Assembly (NCBI GenBank): GCA_022641965.1
Contig: JALCDX010000009.1
Span: forward strand, 1 to 56,447
Origin: Lactobacillus sp.
GTDB taxonomy: Bacteria > Bacillota > Bacilli > Lactobacillales > Lactobacillaceae
DNA: 56,447 nucleotides
Reading direction: 5' to 3'
Shown: positions 22,720 to 31,673 of the stretch, piece by piece
How positions within the stretch are numbered: position 1 is the stretch's first letter
Layout: every line of letters begins with the position of its first letter
Position numbers and translations under genes: made by a program
The notes under the pieces: model-generated
What the model was told of the DNA's origin: nothing
Seen by the model: the letters and a program-made list of their open reading frames with translations, nothing else
The model's database searches: none

Positions 22720-23418
22720 TTAGCGGAAAATTTTAGCATAAAGGCCGGCCTCGCGCGGCGTTTTAATGCGCACTTTCAAATTTGTGACGAGCTTGCGCTT
22801 GAACGGCTTCGCTCCTTCCATCCAAGTGCCAGTAAACACGTGAATTGTCTTTGAAGCGCGAGAAGGATTGCACAAAACCCCATCAGGATAAACATGAATG
22901 CCATAAGGCAGCCATTGTTCCTGATTATTAGGCTTAGCCCCATACTTTTCTTTTAAAATGTCAGAGACAGAGACTGTATTAACCCCTGCCATTTGATCCT
23001 GACTGTCGAATTCAAAATTACGGTCATCATAATAAGCAACTATGTCTTTAAGCAGCCGGTGGTGCGGTTCAGCTCCAAAGACTGCCGTAAAAGGATTATC
23101 CTTATTTTCAAAGCCGACAAAAGCTCGATTATGCAGGAGGGGTTCCAAATCGTCAACAATTAAAACATCGGTATCAACGTAGATACCGCCATATTGTTCA
23201 ACAACTTTGGCCCGAATATAGTCAGACACGAATGCCCATTTCTTTGCTTGGTAAGCCTGCTCAATATATTTGTTTTGGTGCAGGTCAAAATTGCTCTCGT
23301 TCCACTCAATAATTTTCCAACCCGCCAAATGCTTACGCCAAGTCCGCATGCAGCGCTGGATTTGTTTAGACTTTGGGTTGCCGCCAACCCAGACATAATG
23401 AATAATTTTTGGGATCAT
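22720..23418 (-). CDS. GT32-type glycosyltransferase with DXD motif
   Basis: A 232-residue sugar transferase of the capsular/OCH1-like GT32 group. It opens with MIPKIIHYVWVGG, a family hallmark. The DXD metal/nucleotide-sugar motif DTD is at residues 82-84 in GGIYVDTDVL. No membrane segment. I start at the internal ATG because MIPKIIHY is the conserved N-terminus. It lies one base after the stop of the GT2 fusion gene and ends the four-gene glycan cluster. Donor sugar unknown. Confidence 0.88.
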   Translation of the reverse strand: MIPKIIHYVWVGGNPKSKQIQRCMRTWRKHLAGWKIIEWNESNFDLHQNKYIEQAYQAKKWAFVSDYIRAKVVEQYGGIYVDTDVLIVDDLEPLLHNRAFVGFENKDNPFTAVFGAEPHHRLLKDIVAYYDDRNFEFDSQDQMAGVNTVSVSDILKEKYGAKPNNQEQWLPYGIHVYPDGVLCNPSRASKTIHVFTGTWMEGAKPFKRKLVTNLKVRIKTPREAGLYAKIFR

Positions 23419-23419
23419 G

Positions 23420-25372
23420 CTATTTTTCCTTAATCGTAACAAAATCACGGACTGTGAAGAATTCTAAAATTCGGCTTAAAGCTGTGCCTTGACCTGCCGG
23501 AACCACGAATCGGCCCGTACCTGCTGCTAATGCCTTCATAATTTGGAAGTAGAATGCTGGCACCTCATTGCTAAGCAGATCACGATTAAACAGTCGAATA
23601 TCAGCACCATCGTATATTCGCAGATTTGCTGGCAAAGCTATCGAAGCTGTTTTGCCGGGATCATAATTTTTCGCAAAGCCGACAATCGCCGCCACATAAG
23701 GATGCTTTAAATCAGGACAACGGCGTTTAGCAACCGCTGGCGTAATTTCAGCCAGCGGGGTGCGGCCATGTTTAACGATAACCGGGCACAAACTGCTTAA
23801 GCCAAGCTTGTTCATGCCGCGGTAAAACACTGACTGAGCTGCAAAGGCCGGAATTGCAAGATGCGCGAGCAAATGGTGCAAAAAGCGCAGTTCGCCAGAC
23901 AGCACATTAACAGCCCCATCAGCGGAATTTAAATAGTTGCCAGCAAAAACTCGATACGATAAACCAGTAAAATTGCCATTGATCATCGCCAAACCAGTAT
24001 TGCTTTTAATGTCATACCAGGCTGGCACATTGTCAGTTAAATAATTTTGCTTAACTAGACTAGCAAAAACATCCCGGCGCCAATAAGCAAAATCGACATA
24101 TGGATTGCGACCCAAGCCCAGAGCAGCCTTAGCCAAATTAGCCGTGCTACGGTAATAGCTTTTAGTATGCAAGCGTTTCATAATCGTGCCTTGAGCATTG
24201 ATTTCTTGCAGGTCGATGAAGACACCATCACAGCGTTCATGCTGCAAAACATAGACAGCCCGCCGAAAAACAAACCGATTGGTCAAAATATCATCAGAGT
24301 GCAAAATATAAACAATGTCCCCAGTCAAATATGGCAGCCCATGTTTGATTGCATTCAATTGATCTTGATTATTCTGCCGCAGATAACGAAATTTCGGCTC
24401 ATTGTTTTGCATAAAGCGCTCAACCACTTCAGCAGTTGCGTCAGTTGAGCCATCATCGACAATTACTACTTCCCAATTTTTATAAGTTTGCTGCAAGACA
24501 GATTCCAAGGTTTCAATAATCGTTTTTGCACCATTGTAAGTAGGAATCACAATAGAAATCTTTGGCTCTTGCTCAGTCAATTGGTTGCTGCCAAAAACAT
24601 GGACTACACAAAGTCCGATGACAAAAACAATTGCGCCATAAAGAGCATTCAAAGCCACTGTCTGCGCAATAGTCAAACTAATGCTTGCAACAATCAGCAA
24701 AGCCAACAGACAGCAAACCGTCTGCCAATTTAAATGCACCGGCTCTTGACTCTGCACCCACAGGTAAGCAGCAATTAGCAGGCACGCCACAAAAATTGTT
24801 CCTTGCCAAGCCCACTCATACGTTTCCGGGCTTAGAAACACAAAGAGCATTGCGCATAAAGTCAAGCCAATATAAATCAGCAAAACTGGCCAGTGCGCCT
24901 GCTTAACATAAAGCAGCAAGCCTTGCACGCAGTAAAAAGCCAGTGCCAGCAGTGAAATAACCAGGACCAGCAAAGAAACGCCGCTAATTTGCATGGTTAC
25001 TAAAATGCTCAGTGAAATTGCTGCCACGAGAAAATTTTTCGGGTTGAACCGGCGCTGCAGCAGATATAAGCTGATGCCAAAAACCAAGCTGGTTAGGAGC
25101 ACATACCATTCTTTAGAAAAGGCCGCCCAGCCTAGCCAGGTTAGCAGCCAGCCAGCGCCAACCCCTACCAAAAGACAGGTATTTGTCCGTTCCAAAAACC
25201 ATTGATCAAAGCTGGCAATCGGGCGACAAGCCAACCAGCAAATTGCAACTAAAGCTAGCAAAACATTGACAAAGTAATTGAACAGCATTTGCCCATTGAA
25301 ACGGGCTGCAACTGCTGCCACAACTGGCAGCAATCCTAACGTCCAGCTTAGCCAACTACTCTGTTTTTGCAT
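23420..25372 (-). CDS. Polytopic membrane domain fused to a family 2 glycosyltransferase
   Basis: About 650 residues. The N-terminal 265 residues hold about nine or ten hydrophobic helices without an obvious family signature. A GT2 catalytic domain follows: KISIVIPTYNGAKTI, VIVDDGSTDAT and then VYILHSDDIL, with the nucleotide-sugar aspartates. The remaining C-terminal segment of about 150 residues is soluble. The ATG at 25372 (MQKQSSW) overlaps the upstream GT4 gene. The membrane part could anchor the enzyme or move lipid-linked product; this is inference. The residue order (membrane first, GT2 second) is unusual compared with GT2 enzymes that have C-terminal helices. Confidence 0.83.
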   Translation of the reverse strand: MQKQSSWLSWTLGLLPVVAAVAARFNGQMLFNYFVNVLLALVAICWLACRPIASFDQWFLERTNTCLLVGVGAGWLLTWLGWAAFSKEWYVLLTSLVFGISLYLLQRRFNPKNFLVAAISLSILVTMQISGVSLLVLVISLLALAFYCVQGLLLYVKQAHWPVLLIYIGLTLCAMLFVFLSPETYEWAWQGTIFVACLLIAAYLWVQSQEPVHLNWQTVCCLLALLIVASISLTIAQTVALNALYGAIVFVIGLCVVHVFGSNQLTEQEPKISIVIPTYNGAKTIIETLESVLQQTYKNWEVVIVDDGSTDATAEVVERFMQNNEPKFRYLRQNNQDQLNAIKHGLPYLTGDIVYILHSDDILTNRFVFRRAVYVLQHERCDGVFIDLQEINAQGTIMKRLHTKSYYRSTANLAKAALGLGRNPYVDFAYWRRDVFASLVKQNYLTDNVPAWYDIKSNTGLAMINGNFTGLSYRVFAGNYLNSADGAVNVLSGELRFLHHLLAHLAIPAFAAQSVFYRGMNKLGLSSLCPVIVKHGRTPLAEITPAVAKRRCPDLKHPYVAAIVGFAKNYDPGKTASIALPANLRIYDGADIRLFNRDLLSNEVPAFYFQIMKALAAGTGRFVVPAGQGTALSRILEFFTVRDFVTIKEK

Positions 25373-26471
25373 CCTTGCCAACTCCTAGTTCTTGATAGTC
25401 GTTAATAATCATTGCCAATTGTCGATCTAATGAAAAGTTCTCAGCTAAGTAAGCTTTTTCTGTTGCGGCCATGCGTTGACGCTCCGCAGGCGACAGCGAA
25501 AGCAGCTGCTTTAAAGCCCATTCCAAGCTGCCCAGGTTATTAATCTCTTCGATAAAGCCGTGCTGAGCATCGGGGATCATTTTCTTCATATCGCCGACTT
25601 GCGTTGAAACCAGTGGCAGCAGCTGGTTGCTTGCTTCTAATAGCACCAGCGGGAAACTTTCTGATTCGCTCGACAGGGCAAAGCCATCCATTTTGCGATC
25701 CAGCTCTTTAATAGCAGCATGCGATAAAAAGCCATGGAAAATAACTTGTTCGCTAATGCCCAAATCCCTAGCCAATGATTGCAATTCTGCTTTTTGACTG
25801 CCATCGCCAACCAAATGCAGATGCAGTTCCGGCTGGTTCAAATCTGCTACGGCCCTAATCAGCAAATCGAGTCTTTTGACCGGCTCCATTCTGGCCACAT
25901 TAAGCAGATTGAAGCCTTGGTGTGCATACTTAGCAGGCACTTCGCTATCAGGACAAAAATCAATGCCATTGTAAATAACCCGCAATTGCTCAGGCGGCAG
26001 CCCCACTTGATCAATCAGCTGCTGGCGAAAGCGTTCAGTAATCGCCAGTATCCGGTCAGCATCGCGCAAAGAACGCAGATTTAGCTTGGTAAACATCCGT
26101 CCAATCGCCCCGCGGCCGGCAAAATCTTCTAACGGATCGGAGTGCACGGTGATTACCCATGGAACGGATAAGTGCTGATGGATCAAATCTACAAATAAAT
26201 TGGCTCGCGCCCCATGTGTATGAACCAAGTCGTAGCCGCCCTGGTTGATAAAATGGCGCAGTTTCCTAAGAGCCAATAAATCATAACGGCTTTTAGCGCC
26301 TAAAACATGCACTGGCAGCTGATGAGCCTTCGCTGCTTCAGCAACCGGGCCTTCGCTTAGACACAGCAGCTCAAAATCTTGCCCAGCTCGCTGGGCTGCC
26401 GTTAGCAAGTTGATAATATGAAATAAACCGCCGCCCTTTTCTTGGCCAGCATTAATGTGAAGTATTTTCAT
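25356..26471 (-). CDS. GT4 family glycosyltransferase
   Basis: A 371-residue GT-B enzyme. The N-terminal donor/acceptor landmarks are MKILHINAGQEKGGGLFHI and LVHTHGARANLF; the C-terminal GT4 part has NVARMEPVKRLDLLIRA and LSSESESFPLVLLEA, the EX7E-type nucleotide-sugar motif. It overlaps the TagA-like gene upstream by four bases (ATGA) and the GT2 fusion downstream. Probably adds a sugar to a lipid-linked glycan at the cytoplasmic face. Confidence 0.92.
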   Translation of the reverse strand: MKILHINAGQEKGGGLFHIINLLTAAQRAGQDFELLCLSEGPVAEAAKAHQLPVHVLGAKSRYDLLALRKLRHFINQGGYDLVHTHGARANLFVDLIHQHLSVPWVITVHSDPLEDFAGRGAIGRMFTKLNLRSLRDADRILAITERFRQQLIDQVGLPPEQLRVIYNGIDFCPDSEVPAKYAHQGFNLLNVARMEPVKRLDLLIRAVADLNQPELHLHLVGDGSQKAELQSLARDLGISEQVIFHGFLSHAAIKELDRKMDGFALSSESESFPLVLLEASNQLLPLVSTQVGDMKKMIPDAQHGFIEEINNLGSLEWALKQLLSLSPAERQRMAATEKAYLAENFSLDRQLAMIINDYQELGVGKDAKTE

Positions 26472-27217
26472 TTTTTGTGCCCGTGCTTTCTGTCATGCCA
26501 CTTGGTCCGTTCAACTTGCCCGACGAATTTTGGCAAAACCGTCATGCGTTTTAAACGAGTCGGATTTTTTAACAAGCGGTAAAACCACTCTAAATGAGTC
26601 CTCTGAAAAGCACGTGGTGCGCGCTTGACCTGCCCAGAGAAGACATCAAAGCTGCCGCCTACGCCCATCATCAGGGCAGGCACTGCTGCTTGGCGCAAGA
26701 TGGCCAGCAGTTCTTCTTGACGCGGATAGCCAATAGCAGCAAAGACTAAATCAGGCTGCGCTTGGGCAATGCGCTGAGCAACAGTTTCCAAACTATCCGA
26801 AAAATAGCCGTCTTCACAGCCCACTAGCTCAATGTGGGGATATTCTCGCTCCACTTTATCCTGCACAGCCGCAATTACTTCTGGCTTGGCACCAATCAGA
26901 TAAACGCGCAAAGATCGCAATTCTGCCACGTGCATCAGCCAAGCAAACAAGTCATAGCCGGTTACGCGCTCCTTAAGCGGCGTACCTAGTATTTTAGCAG
27001 CTTGCACTACGCCGATGCCATCAGCCGTAACAAAATCCGCATCATGGTTGATCAAATTTAAAAATTCTGGGTTTTGCCTGGCAGCCATCACAATTTCTGG
27101 ATTGGCAGTCACGATTAAAGTCGACAAATGATTATTAAGCCGGTCAATGAATTCATTCTGAAATTCATTGAAGCTTTGATTATCAAAATTGACTCCAAGC
27201 ACGTTTACTTTTTTCAT
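26468..27217 (-). CDS. WecG/TagA/CpsF family (GT26) glycosyltransferase
   Basis: A 249-residue GT26 enzyme. Members add N-acetylmannosamine or a related sugar to undecaprenyl-PP-GlcNAc in teichoic acid or exopolysaccharide synthesis. The family core VTANPEIVMAARQ, DADFVTADGIGVV and GYPRQEELL is present. I start at MKKVNVLGVNF, with AAAGGA upstream. It heads the glycosyltransferase cluster, so it likely commits the lipid-linked primer that the next three enzymes extend. Confidence 0.93.
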   Translation of the reverse strand: MKKVNVLGVNFDNQSFNEFQNEFIDRLNNHLSTLIVTANPEIVMAARQNPEFLNLINHDADFVTADGIGVVQAAKILGTPLKERVTGYDLFAWLMHVAELRSLRVYLIGAKPEVIAAVQDKVEREYPHIELVGCEDGYFSDSLETVAQRIAQAQPDLVFAAIGYPRQEELLAILRQAAVPALMMGVGGSFDVFSGQVKRAPRAFQRTHLEWFYRLLKNPTRLKRMTVLPKFVGQVERTKWHDRKHGHKK

Positions 27218-27262
27218 GGTCTGCTGTGTCCTTTTGTTTAACAATTCATCTTGTCAGTTGTA

Positions 27263-27964
27263 CTACTTCGCAAAGGTAAACTCAAAACGATCGGCAACAT
27301 AATAGGCACGCGTGTACTCAAATGGCTGACCGTCAGCCAAACTAGTGACTTGCCTGCGGGTAATTAGCGGCTGACCCTTGCGAGTCTGCAAAAAGCGGGC
27401 ATCTTGTTCAGTTGCTAAACTGGCTCCGATATTTTCAACCACGGAGCCAATCTGATAACCGCCCTTCTTCTCTAGCGTACGATATAAATGTGTAGAAATA
27501 TCTTTTTTTGAGAAATTTTTAATTAATTTATGAGGAATTGCTACCACTTCGCGGCAAATTGGCACACCATCTGCATAACGAATGCGCCGCATGCGCAGCA
27601 CTTCTTCTGAACTAGAAATCTGCAATTTCTCTTGTTCAGACAAAAGCGGCAAAGAAATATGATAAGAAATCAATTTGCTGGATGGCACTTGCCCATTGGC
27701 CCGCGTAATTTGTCCAAAGCTCATGACTCCGGACATTTTTTCTTGCACTTTTTGGCTAGCTACATAGGTGCCGCTGCCAACCCGGCGCTCTAAAATTCCT
27801 TCGCTTTCCAGAATTTTGATCGCCTGTCTGAGCGTCATGCGAGAAACATGAAATTCCTGAGCCATTTGTCGTTCAGCTGGGATTCGTTCCCCGACCTTAT
27901 ATTTTTGCTGCTCGATCGCTCGTTTGATGCGATTGTGAATTTTAATATAAATTGGTTCTTGCAC
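27263..27964 (-). CDS. GntR/HutC family transcriptional regulator
   Basis: A 233-residue regulator. The N-terminal winged helix (residues about 1-70, with IPAERQMAQEFHVSRMTLRQAIKIL) is followed by a UTRA effector domain (about 85-230). The start is GTG, with GAGG seven bases upstream. UTRA regulators often sense phosphosugars. It is the gene directly upstream of the glycan cluster on the same strand, with 45 bases to the GT26 start, so it may control that cluster. The effector is unknown. Confidence 0.9.
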   Translation of the reverse strand: MQEPIYIKIHNRIKRAIEQQKYKVGERIPAERQMAQEFHVSRMTLRQAIKILESEGILERRVGSGTYVASQKVQEKMSGVMSFGQITRANGQVPSSKLISYHISLPLLSEQEKLQISSSEEVLRMRRIRYADGVPICREVVAIPHKLIKNFSKKDISTHLYRTLEKKGGYQIGSVVENIGASLATEQDARFLQTRKGQPLITRRQVTSLADGQPFEYTRAYYVADRFEFTFAK

Positions 27965-28032
27965 AAAGCTACCTCAAATTATCCATCATCAACACTATCA
28001 TTATACTCCAAAAGCTAATTGGTCTATAACAA

Positions 28033-29145
28033 TTACTTAGCGGAAAACCAGTGTAAACCCCAAATTTTTATCTCAGCGGTCGAACTATGTTTGATTTCTA
28101 AGGCAGGCTCTTGACTGTGCATGATATCAAGTTTGATTTTAGCTTCATCCATGACTGCTGCTATTTGTCCTTGGCCGTTCAGCAGCACATCGCGGCCAGA
28201 TAATTCTGCTTGATCTGACAAAGCAATAAAGTACTCAAATTCAGGCGTTCCCATCAATTTGCAATGCAGCAGATCAACTTTAGCCTGGTCTTGCACGTCC
28301 AAATGCTGGCTGATCTGACAATTAGTCATCGTGACTACTGCTTGGTTGCCAGCGAGCAGGCGCGGCACCTGCGAATTTTGCAGCAAATTATGCGAATTTT
28401 GATCCAGCAGCACGCCGCCAGCAAAATCACAATTGACAATATTCAGCCAAGCATCATCTGAACCGCAGAAGCTAGCATCGCTAGTGCCAGTAAATTTACT
28501 GTTAAACAGGTTGCCCCAAGCCTTGCCTTGCAGAACTACCGCCTCAACTTCAGAATTATTCAAATCCAGCTCGCAATCAGCTTGCGGATAGGTGGTCAAA
28601 ACGCCTGCAACTTTGGTATTGGTTAAAATTGCCGTCCCTGAGCCTTGCAGGCCAAGGGCTGCATATTCGTCGTGGCGGTAATCAAGCAGCGAATCATCAA
28701 TTGTTAGCCGAAAATTTGCTTCTTCAAAAATAGATACTGAACCGCCTAAAACCTTGCAAGAATAAAGCTCAAGCGTGCATTTTCCTTTGGCAGAAATTGC
28801 TGCCACATCATCTTTGCCAGCTCGCACGATGACGTTGCGCAAGCTCAGATAGGTATCTGCATCTTCATCAACGTAAAAACTATTATTGGCAGTTTTAGTT
28901 GTCACACAGACATTTTCCAAGTTGAAGAAGTTGCAATCTGCTTCCAGTTGAAAATAGCCAAAAATCGTGGTTTCTTCAGGTAAACTGCCAAGCCCTTTAA
29001 CTGTAATGTTTGCAACGTCTAAGCCATGCGGCAGGTCATAAAAACCCGGTTCAAGCAAGAGAACGTCATCCGCACGCAAGTCTTGCAAAGCTGTTTGCCA
29101 AGACATTTCATCAGCACTAGTGCCGACTGTAATAATTCTAGCCAC
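28033..29145 (-). CDS. Predicted right-handed beta-helix protein without signal peptide
   Basis: About 370 residues made of short beta-strand repeats with recurrent N-x-x-V/I/C patterns (TLSLRNVIVRAGKDD-like, LELYSCKVLGGSV, ILTNTKVAGVL, LDLNNSEVEAVVL, LNIVNCDFAGGVL, VTMTNCQISQHL). This is a parallel beta-helix (pectate-lyase-like) fold. No signal peptide or anchor, so probably cytoplasmic. I prefer the GTG start: GAGGA abuts the upstream ATG but is seven bases from GTG. No catalytic residues were identified. Function unknown. Confidence 0.72.
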   Translation of the reverse strand: MARIITVGTSADEMSWQTALQDLRADDVLLLEPGFYDLPHGLDVANITVKGLGSLPEETTIFGYFQLEADCNFFNLENVCVTTKTANNSFYVDEDADTYLSLRNVIVRAGKDDVAAISAKGKCTLELYSCKVLGGSVSIFEEANFRLTIDDSLLDYRHDEYAALGLQGSGTAILTNTKVAGVLTTYPQADCELDLNNSEVEAVVLQGKAWGNLFNSKFTGTSDASFCGSDDAWLNIVNCDFAGGVLLDQNSHNLLQNSQVPRLLAGNQAVVTMTNCQISQHLDVQDQAKVDLLHCKLMGTPEFEYFIALSDQAELSGRDVLLNGQGQIAAVMDEAKIKLDIMHSQEPALEIKHSSTAEIKIWGLHWFSAK

Positions 29146-29182
29146 CGTCATTCCTCATTTTTATTATCAAAAAGCTAGTAAC

Positions 29183-29212
29183 AAAAAAACGTCATCAAAC
29201 GATGACGCTTTT
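29183..29212 (-). terminator. Intrinsic terminator after tRNA-Gln (first copy)
   Basis: A stem of 8 bp, GCGTCATC/GATGACGT with a GTTT loop, followed by seven Ts on the minus strand. Confidence 0.85.
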
Positions 29213-29244
29213 CGGGTTGGGCGTAAAAATAAAAATTTTTACAA

Positions 29245-29316
29245 TTGCGTTAGCTGGATTCGAACCAGCGCATGATGGTACCAAAAACCATTGCCTTACC
29301 ACTTGGCTATAACGCA
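29245..29316 (-). tRNA. tRNA-Gln(TTG), copy 1
   Basis: 72 nt, acceptor TGCGTTA/TAACGCA with discriminator A. Anticodon stem ATGGT/ACCAT and loop TTTTGGT give anticodon TTG. CCA is not encoded. Identical to the copy at 33115-33186. Confidence 0.95.
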
Positions 29317-29371
29317 ATACCAGTCAAACTTTTACTTGTTGTTTGGCATGGTCAGTAAAGTACTGACCTAG

Positions 29372-29453
29372 TGGAGGGCAGTGGATTCGAACCACCGAAC
29401 TCAAAGAGAGCGGTTTTACAGACCGCCGCGTTTAGCCACTTCGCTAGCCCTCC
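29372..29453 (-). tRNA. tRNA-Tyr(GTA)
   Basis: 82-nt class II tRNA with acceptor GGAGGGC/GCCCTCC, discriminator A and a variable arm. The anticodon loop CTGTAAA gives anticodon GTA. It lies 55 bases upstream of tRNA-Gln on the same strand and is probably cotranscribed. Confidence 0.95.
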
Positions 29454-29512
29454 ATGACAGTACTCAATCATAGTACCTAATTTATCAGCAGAAAGCAAGC
29501 ATTTTTTGCAGC

Positions 29513-29538
29513 AAAAAAAGAGCAGCTCTTGCAGCTGC
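29513..29538 (-). terminator. Intrinsic terminator after the hydroxyacid dehydrogenase gene
   Basis: A 6-bp stem GCAGCT/AGCTGC with a five-base loop and a T run on the minus strand, 19 bases beyond the stop codon. Confidence 0.8.
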
Positions 29539-29556
29539 CCCCTAATTCATTCCATG

Positions 29557-30465
29557 TTAAGCAAATTTTGCCAAATGACTCTTCACATAGTCAGCCGACT
29601 GCTCAAGCTGTTTTTGCTCATCAGCTGGCAAATGCAAATTGCCAACTTTTTCCACACCATTCCAGCCGATCACAGCCGGATAGCCTAAATAGGTTCCTAA
29701 AGATGGCACATAGACCGAAGCTGGAACATAGGCGTGAGCATTGCTGAAAACCATTTCGACCAAGTTAGCCGCACAAGACGCAATTGCCCAATTGGTGAAG
29801 CCTTTGCCTGAAGCAACTTTAAAAGCATTTTTGTTAGGCTGCTGCGATAACTGCTCACGCTCTTCAGCTGAAAGCAAGTCGCTGACTGCTTGACCGCCAG
29901 CGGTGATCGTCGACCAAGCTGTAAATTGCGAAGCCCCGTGCTCGCCTAAAACAAAGCCATAAACTGAGCGCGGATTGATTTCAAACCGTTCGCCAATAAT
30001 GCGCTGCATCCGGGCAGTATCCAGAAAAGTCCCCGTCCCAAAGACGTGTTCTTTTGGCAAGCCAGTAGTTTGCTGCAGGATGGTTGTGACTGCATCACAT
30101 GGATTGGTAATATTCAACAAAATTCCATGGAAGCCGCTGGCTTTAATCGCTGGTCCAACTTGCTTGGCATTTTTGGTATTAATTGGAAATTCAGCAAACC
30201 GGTCACCCGTTTCAACACTAGCTTTAATCGATCCAAAAGCGGTCACGACCAAATCAGCATCTGCTAAATCAGCGTACTCGCCAGCATCAACTTTGACATA
30301 GGCCTGGTTGCGGGCAGCGGCATCACGCAGGTCATTAAATTCCGCGTCACGCTTTTTTTCATTTAAATCAATTAGCACCAATTCATCGGCTAAGCCATGC
30401 GTAAACAAAGTATAAGCAACAGTGGCACCGACATTTCCCAAGCCAATAATTCCGACTTTTCTCAT
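29557..30465 (-). CDS. L-2-hydroxyisocaproate dehydrogenase-type NAD oxidoreductase
   Basis: A 302-residue LDH/MDH-family enzyme most like L-HicDH. It reduces branched-chain or aromatic 2-keto acids to 2-hydroxy acids with NADH. The NAD-binding motif GLGNVGA is near residue 9, GTGTFLDTARMQR is the substrate-arginine region, and GEHG holds the catalytic histidine. TAAAGGAGA upstream of the ATG overlaps the stop of the aminotransferase gene. Transamination followed by reduction is the expected pathway, but the preceding aminotransferase is broken here. Confidence 0.9.
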   Translation of the reverse strand: MRKVGIIGLGNVGATVAYTLFTHGLADELVLIDLNEKKRDAEFNDLRDAAARNQAYVKVDAGEYADLADADLVVTAFGSIKASVETGDRFAEFPINTKNAKQVGPAIKASGFHGILLNITNPCDAVTTILQQTTGLPKEHVFGTGTFLDTARMQRIIGERFEINPRSVYGFVLGEHGASQFTAWSTITAGGQAVSDLLSAEEREQLSQQPNKNAFKVASGKGFTNWAIASCAANLVEMVFSNAHAYVPASVYVPSLGTYLGYPAVIGWNGVEKVGNLHLPADEQKQLEQSADYVKSHLAKFA

Positions 30466-30477
30466 CTTGTTTCTCCT

Positions 30478-31650
30478 TTAATTTTGCGCTGCTAAATATT
30501 CCTTAATGCGCTGCACGCCCTTTTTGATTTCAGTCAGCGAAGTTGCGTATGAAAAGCGCAGCCAGCCGTGACCAGCTTGGCCAAAGAACGACCCGGCACT
30601 AGCAGCAACATGAGCTTTTTCAGCGAGGTCATAAATAAATTATACGTCATCTTGCTGATAGCCTGCAGGGATTTTAGCAAAAATATAGAAAGCCCCGCCA
30701 GGCTTCACGCACTTAAAGCCTAGCTCAGTTAAAGCCTGATACAAATAGTCGCGGCGCTGTTTAAATTCAGCCTTCATGGCTAGCGCATCAGCCTGCCCAT
30801 TAGCAAAAGCTTCAGCGGCTGCATCTTGCATCGGCGTCGGCGCACTGGTCAAAATCAGCTGATTGATTTTAGCCATCTCTTTGGTAATTGCAGCAGGAGC
30901 ACACATAATTCCAATACGATAGCCGGTCATCGCCCAAGATTTAGAAACACAATTCATGACAATTGTTTGTTCAGGCAAAGCATGGGCAATTGAAGCATGC
31001 GGCACATCATAGTTTAATTCGCTGTAAATTTCATGTGAAAGAACAAAAATCGGTTTATCGCGAACAACATCTGCCAAAGCATCAAGCTCAGCCTGCGTGT
31101 AAACGACACCAGTTGGATTATTCGGATTATTAAGAACTAGCACCCGCAGCCGCTCACCAGCTTGGTCAATCGCAGCTTGCAGCTGAGCGGGAGTGAGTTT
31201 GAAGCCAGATTCACTAGTATCAACCATAATAGAATCGCAGCCAAAAAGTTTAGCATCCGCAAAATACTGCGGAAAAATCGGGGTTGGTGCCAGCAATAAA
31301 TCCCCTGGATTCATGACTGTCATCAGACAGGCAAAAATAGCCTCAGTCACCCCATTGGTCACTAAAATTTCACTCTTTGGATCATAATGCTGACCATATT
31401 GCTCAGCTAAAAATTTGCTAGCTGCTTCACGCAAGGGAGCAATGCCATTAGACAAAGCATAATGAGAATGATTAGCTTTAATTCCCTGAATGGCTGCTTC
31501 CTTAATATGATCAGGGGTGTTGAAATCTGGTTCGCCAACCGTAAATTTGACCATGTCTGGGAATTGGCTGGCATAATTAGCAAAAGCTAATATAGCTGAC
31601 GGCTTCATATCAGTTAGACCGTGCTTTAAGTATTTCGTTAAATCGACCAT
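30478..31650 (-). pseudogene. Class I aminotransferase, interrupted by an in-frame TAA
   Basis: From the ATG (GGAAGGAG ribosome site) the frame gives a PLP fold type I aminotransferase. LTKYLKHGLTDMKPSAILAF opens it; NNPNNPTGVVY and the Schiff-base lysine segment SKSWAMTGYRIG are intact. At 30640-30642 a TAA ends the frame after AGYQQDDV. The same frame continues with FIYDLAEKAHVAAS and GHGWLRFSYATSL, the C-terminal substrate-binding arginine region, to the true stop at 30478. The lost codon was probably AAA or GAA. The truncated product lacks about 53 residues including that arginine, so it is probably inactive. Confidence 0.87.
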
Positions 31651-31673
31651 AACATTGCTCCTTCCTGCATTGC

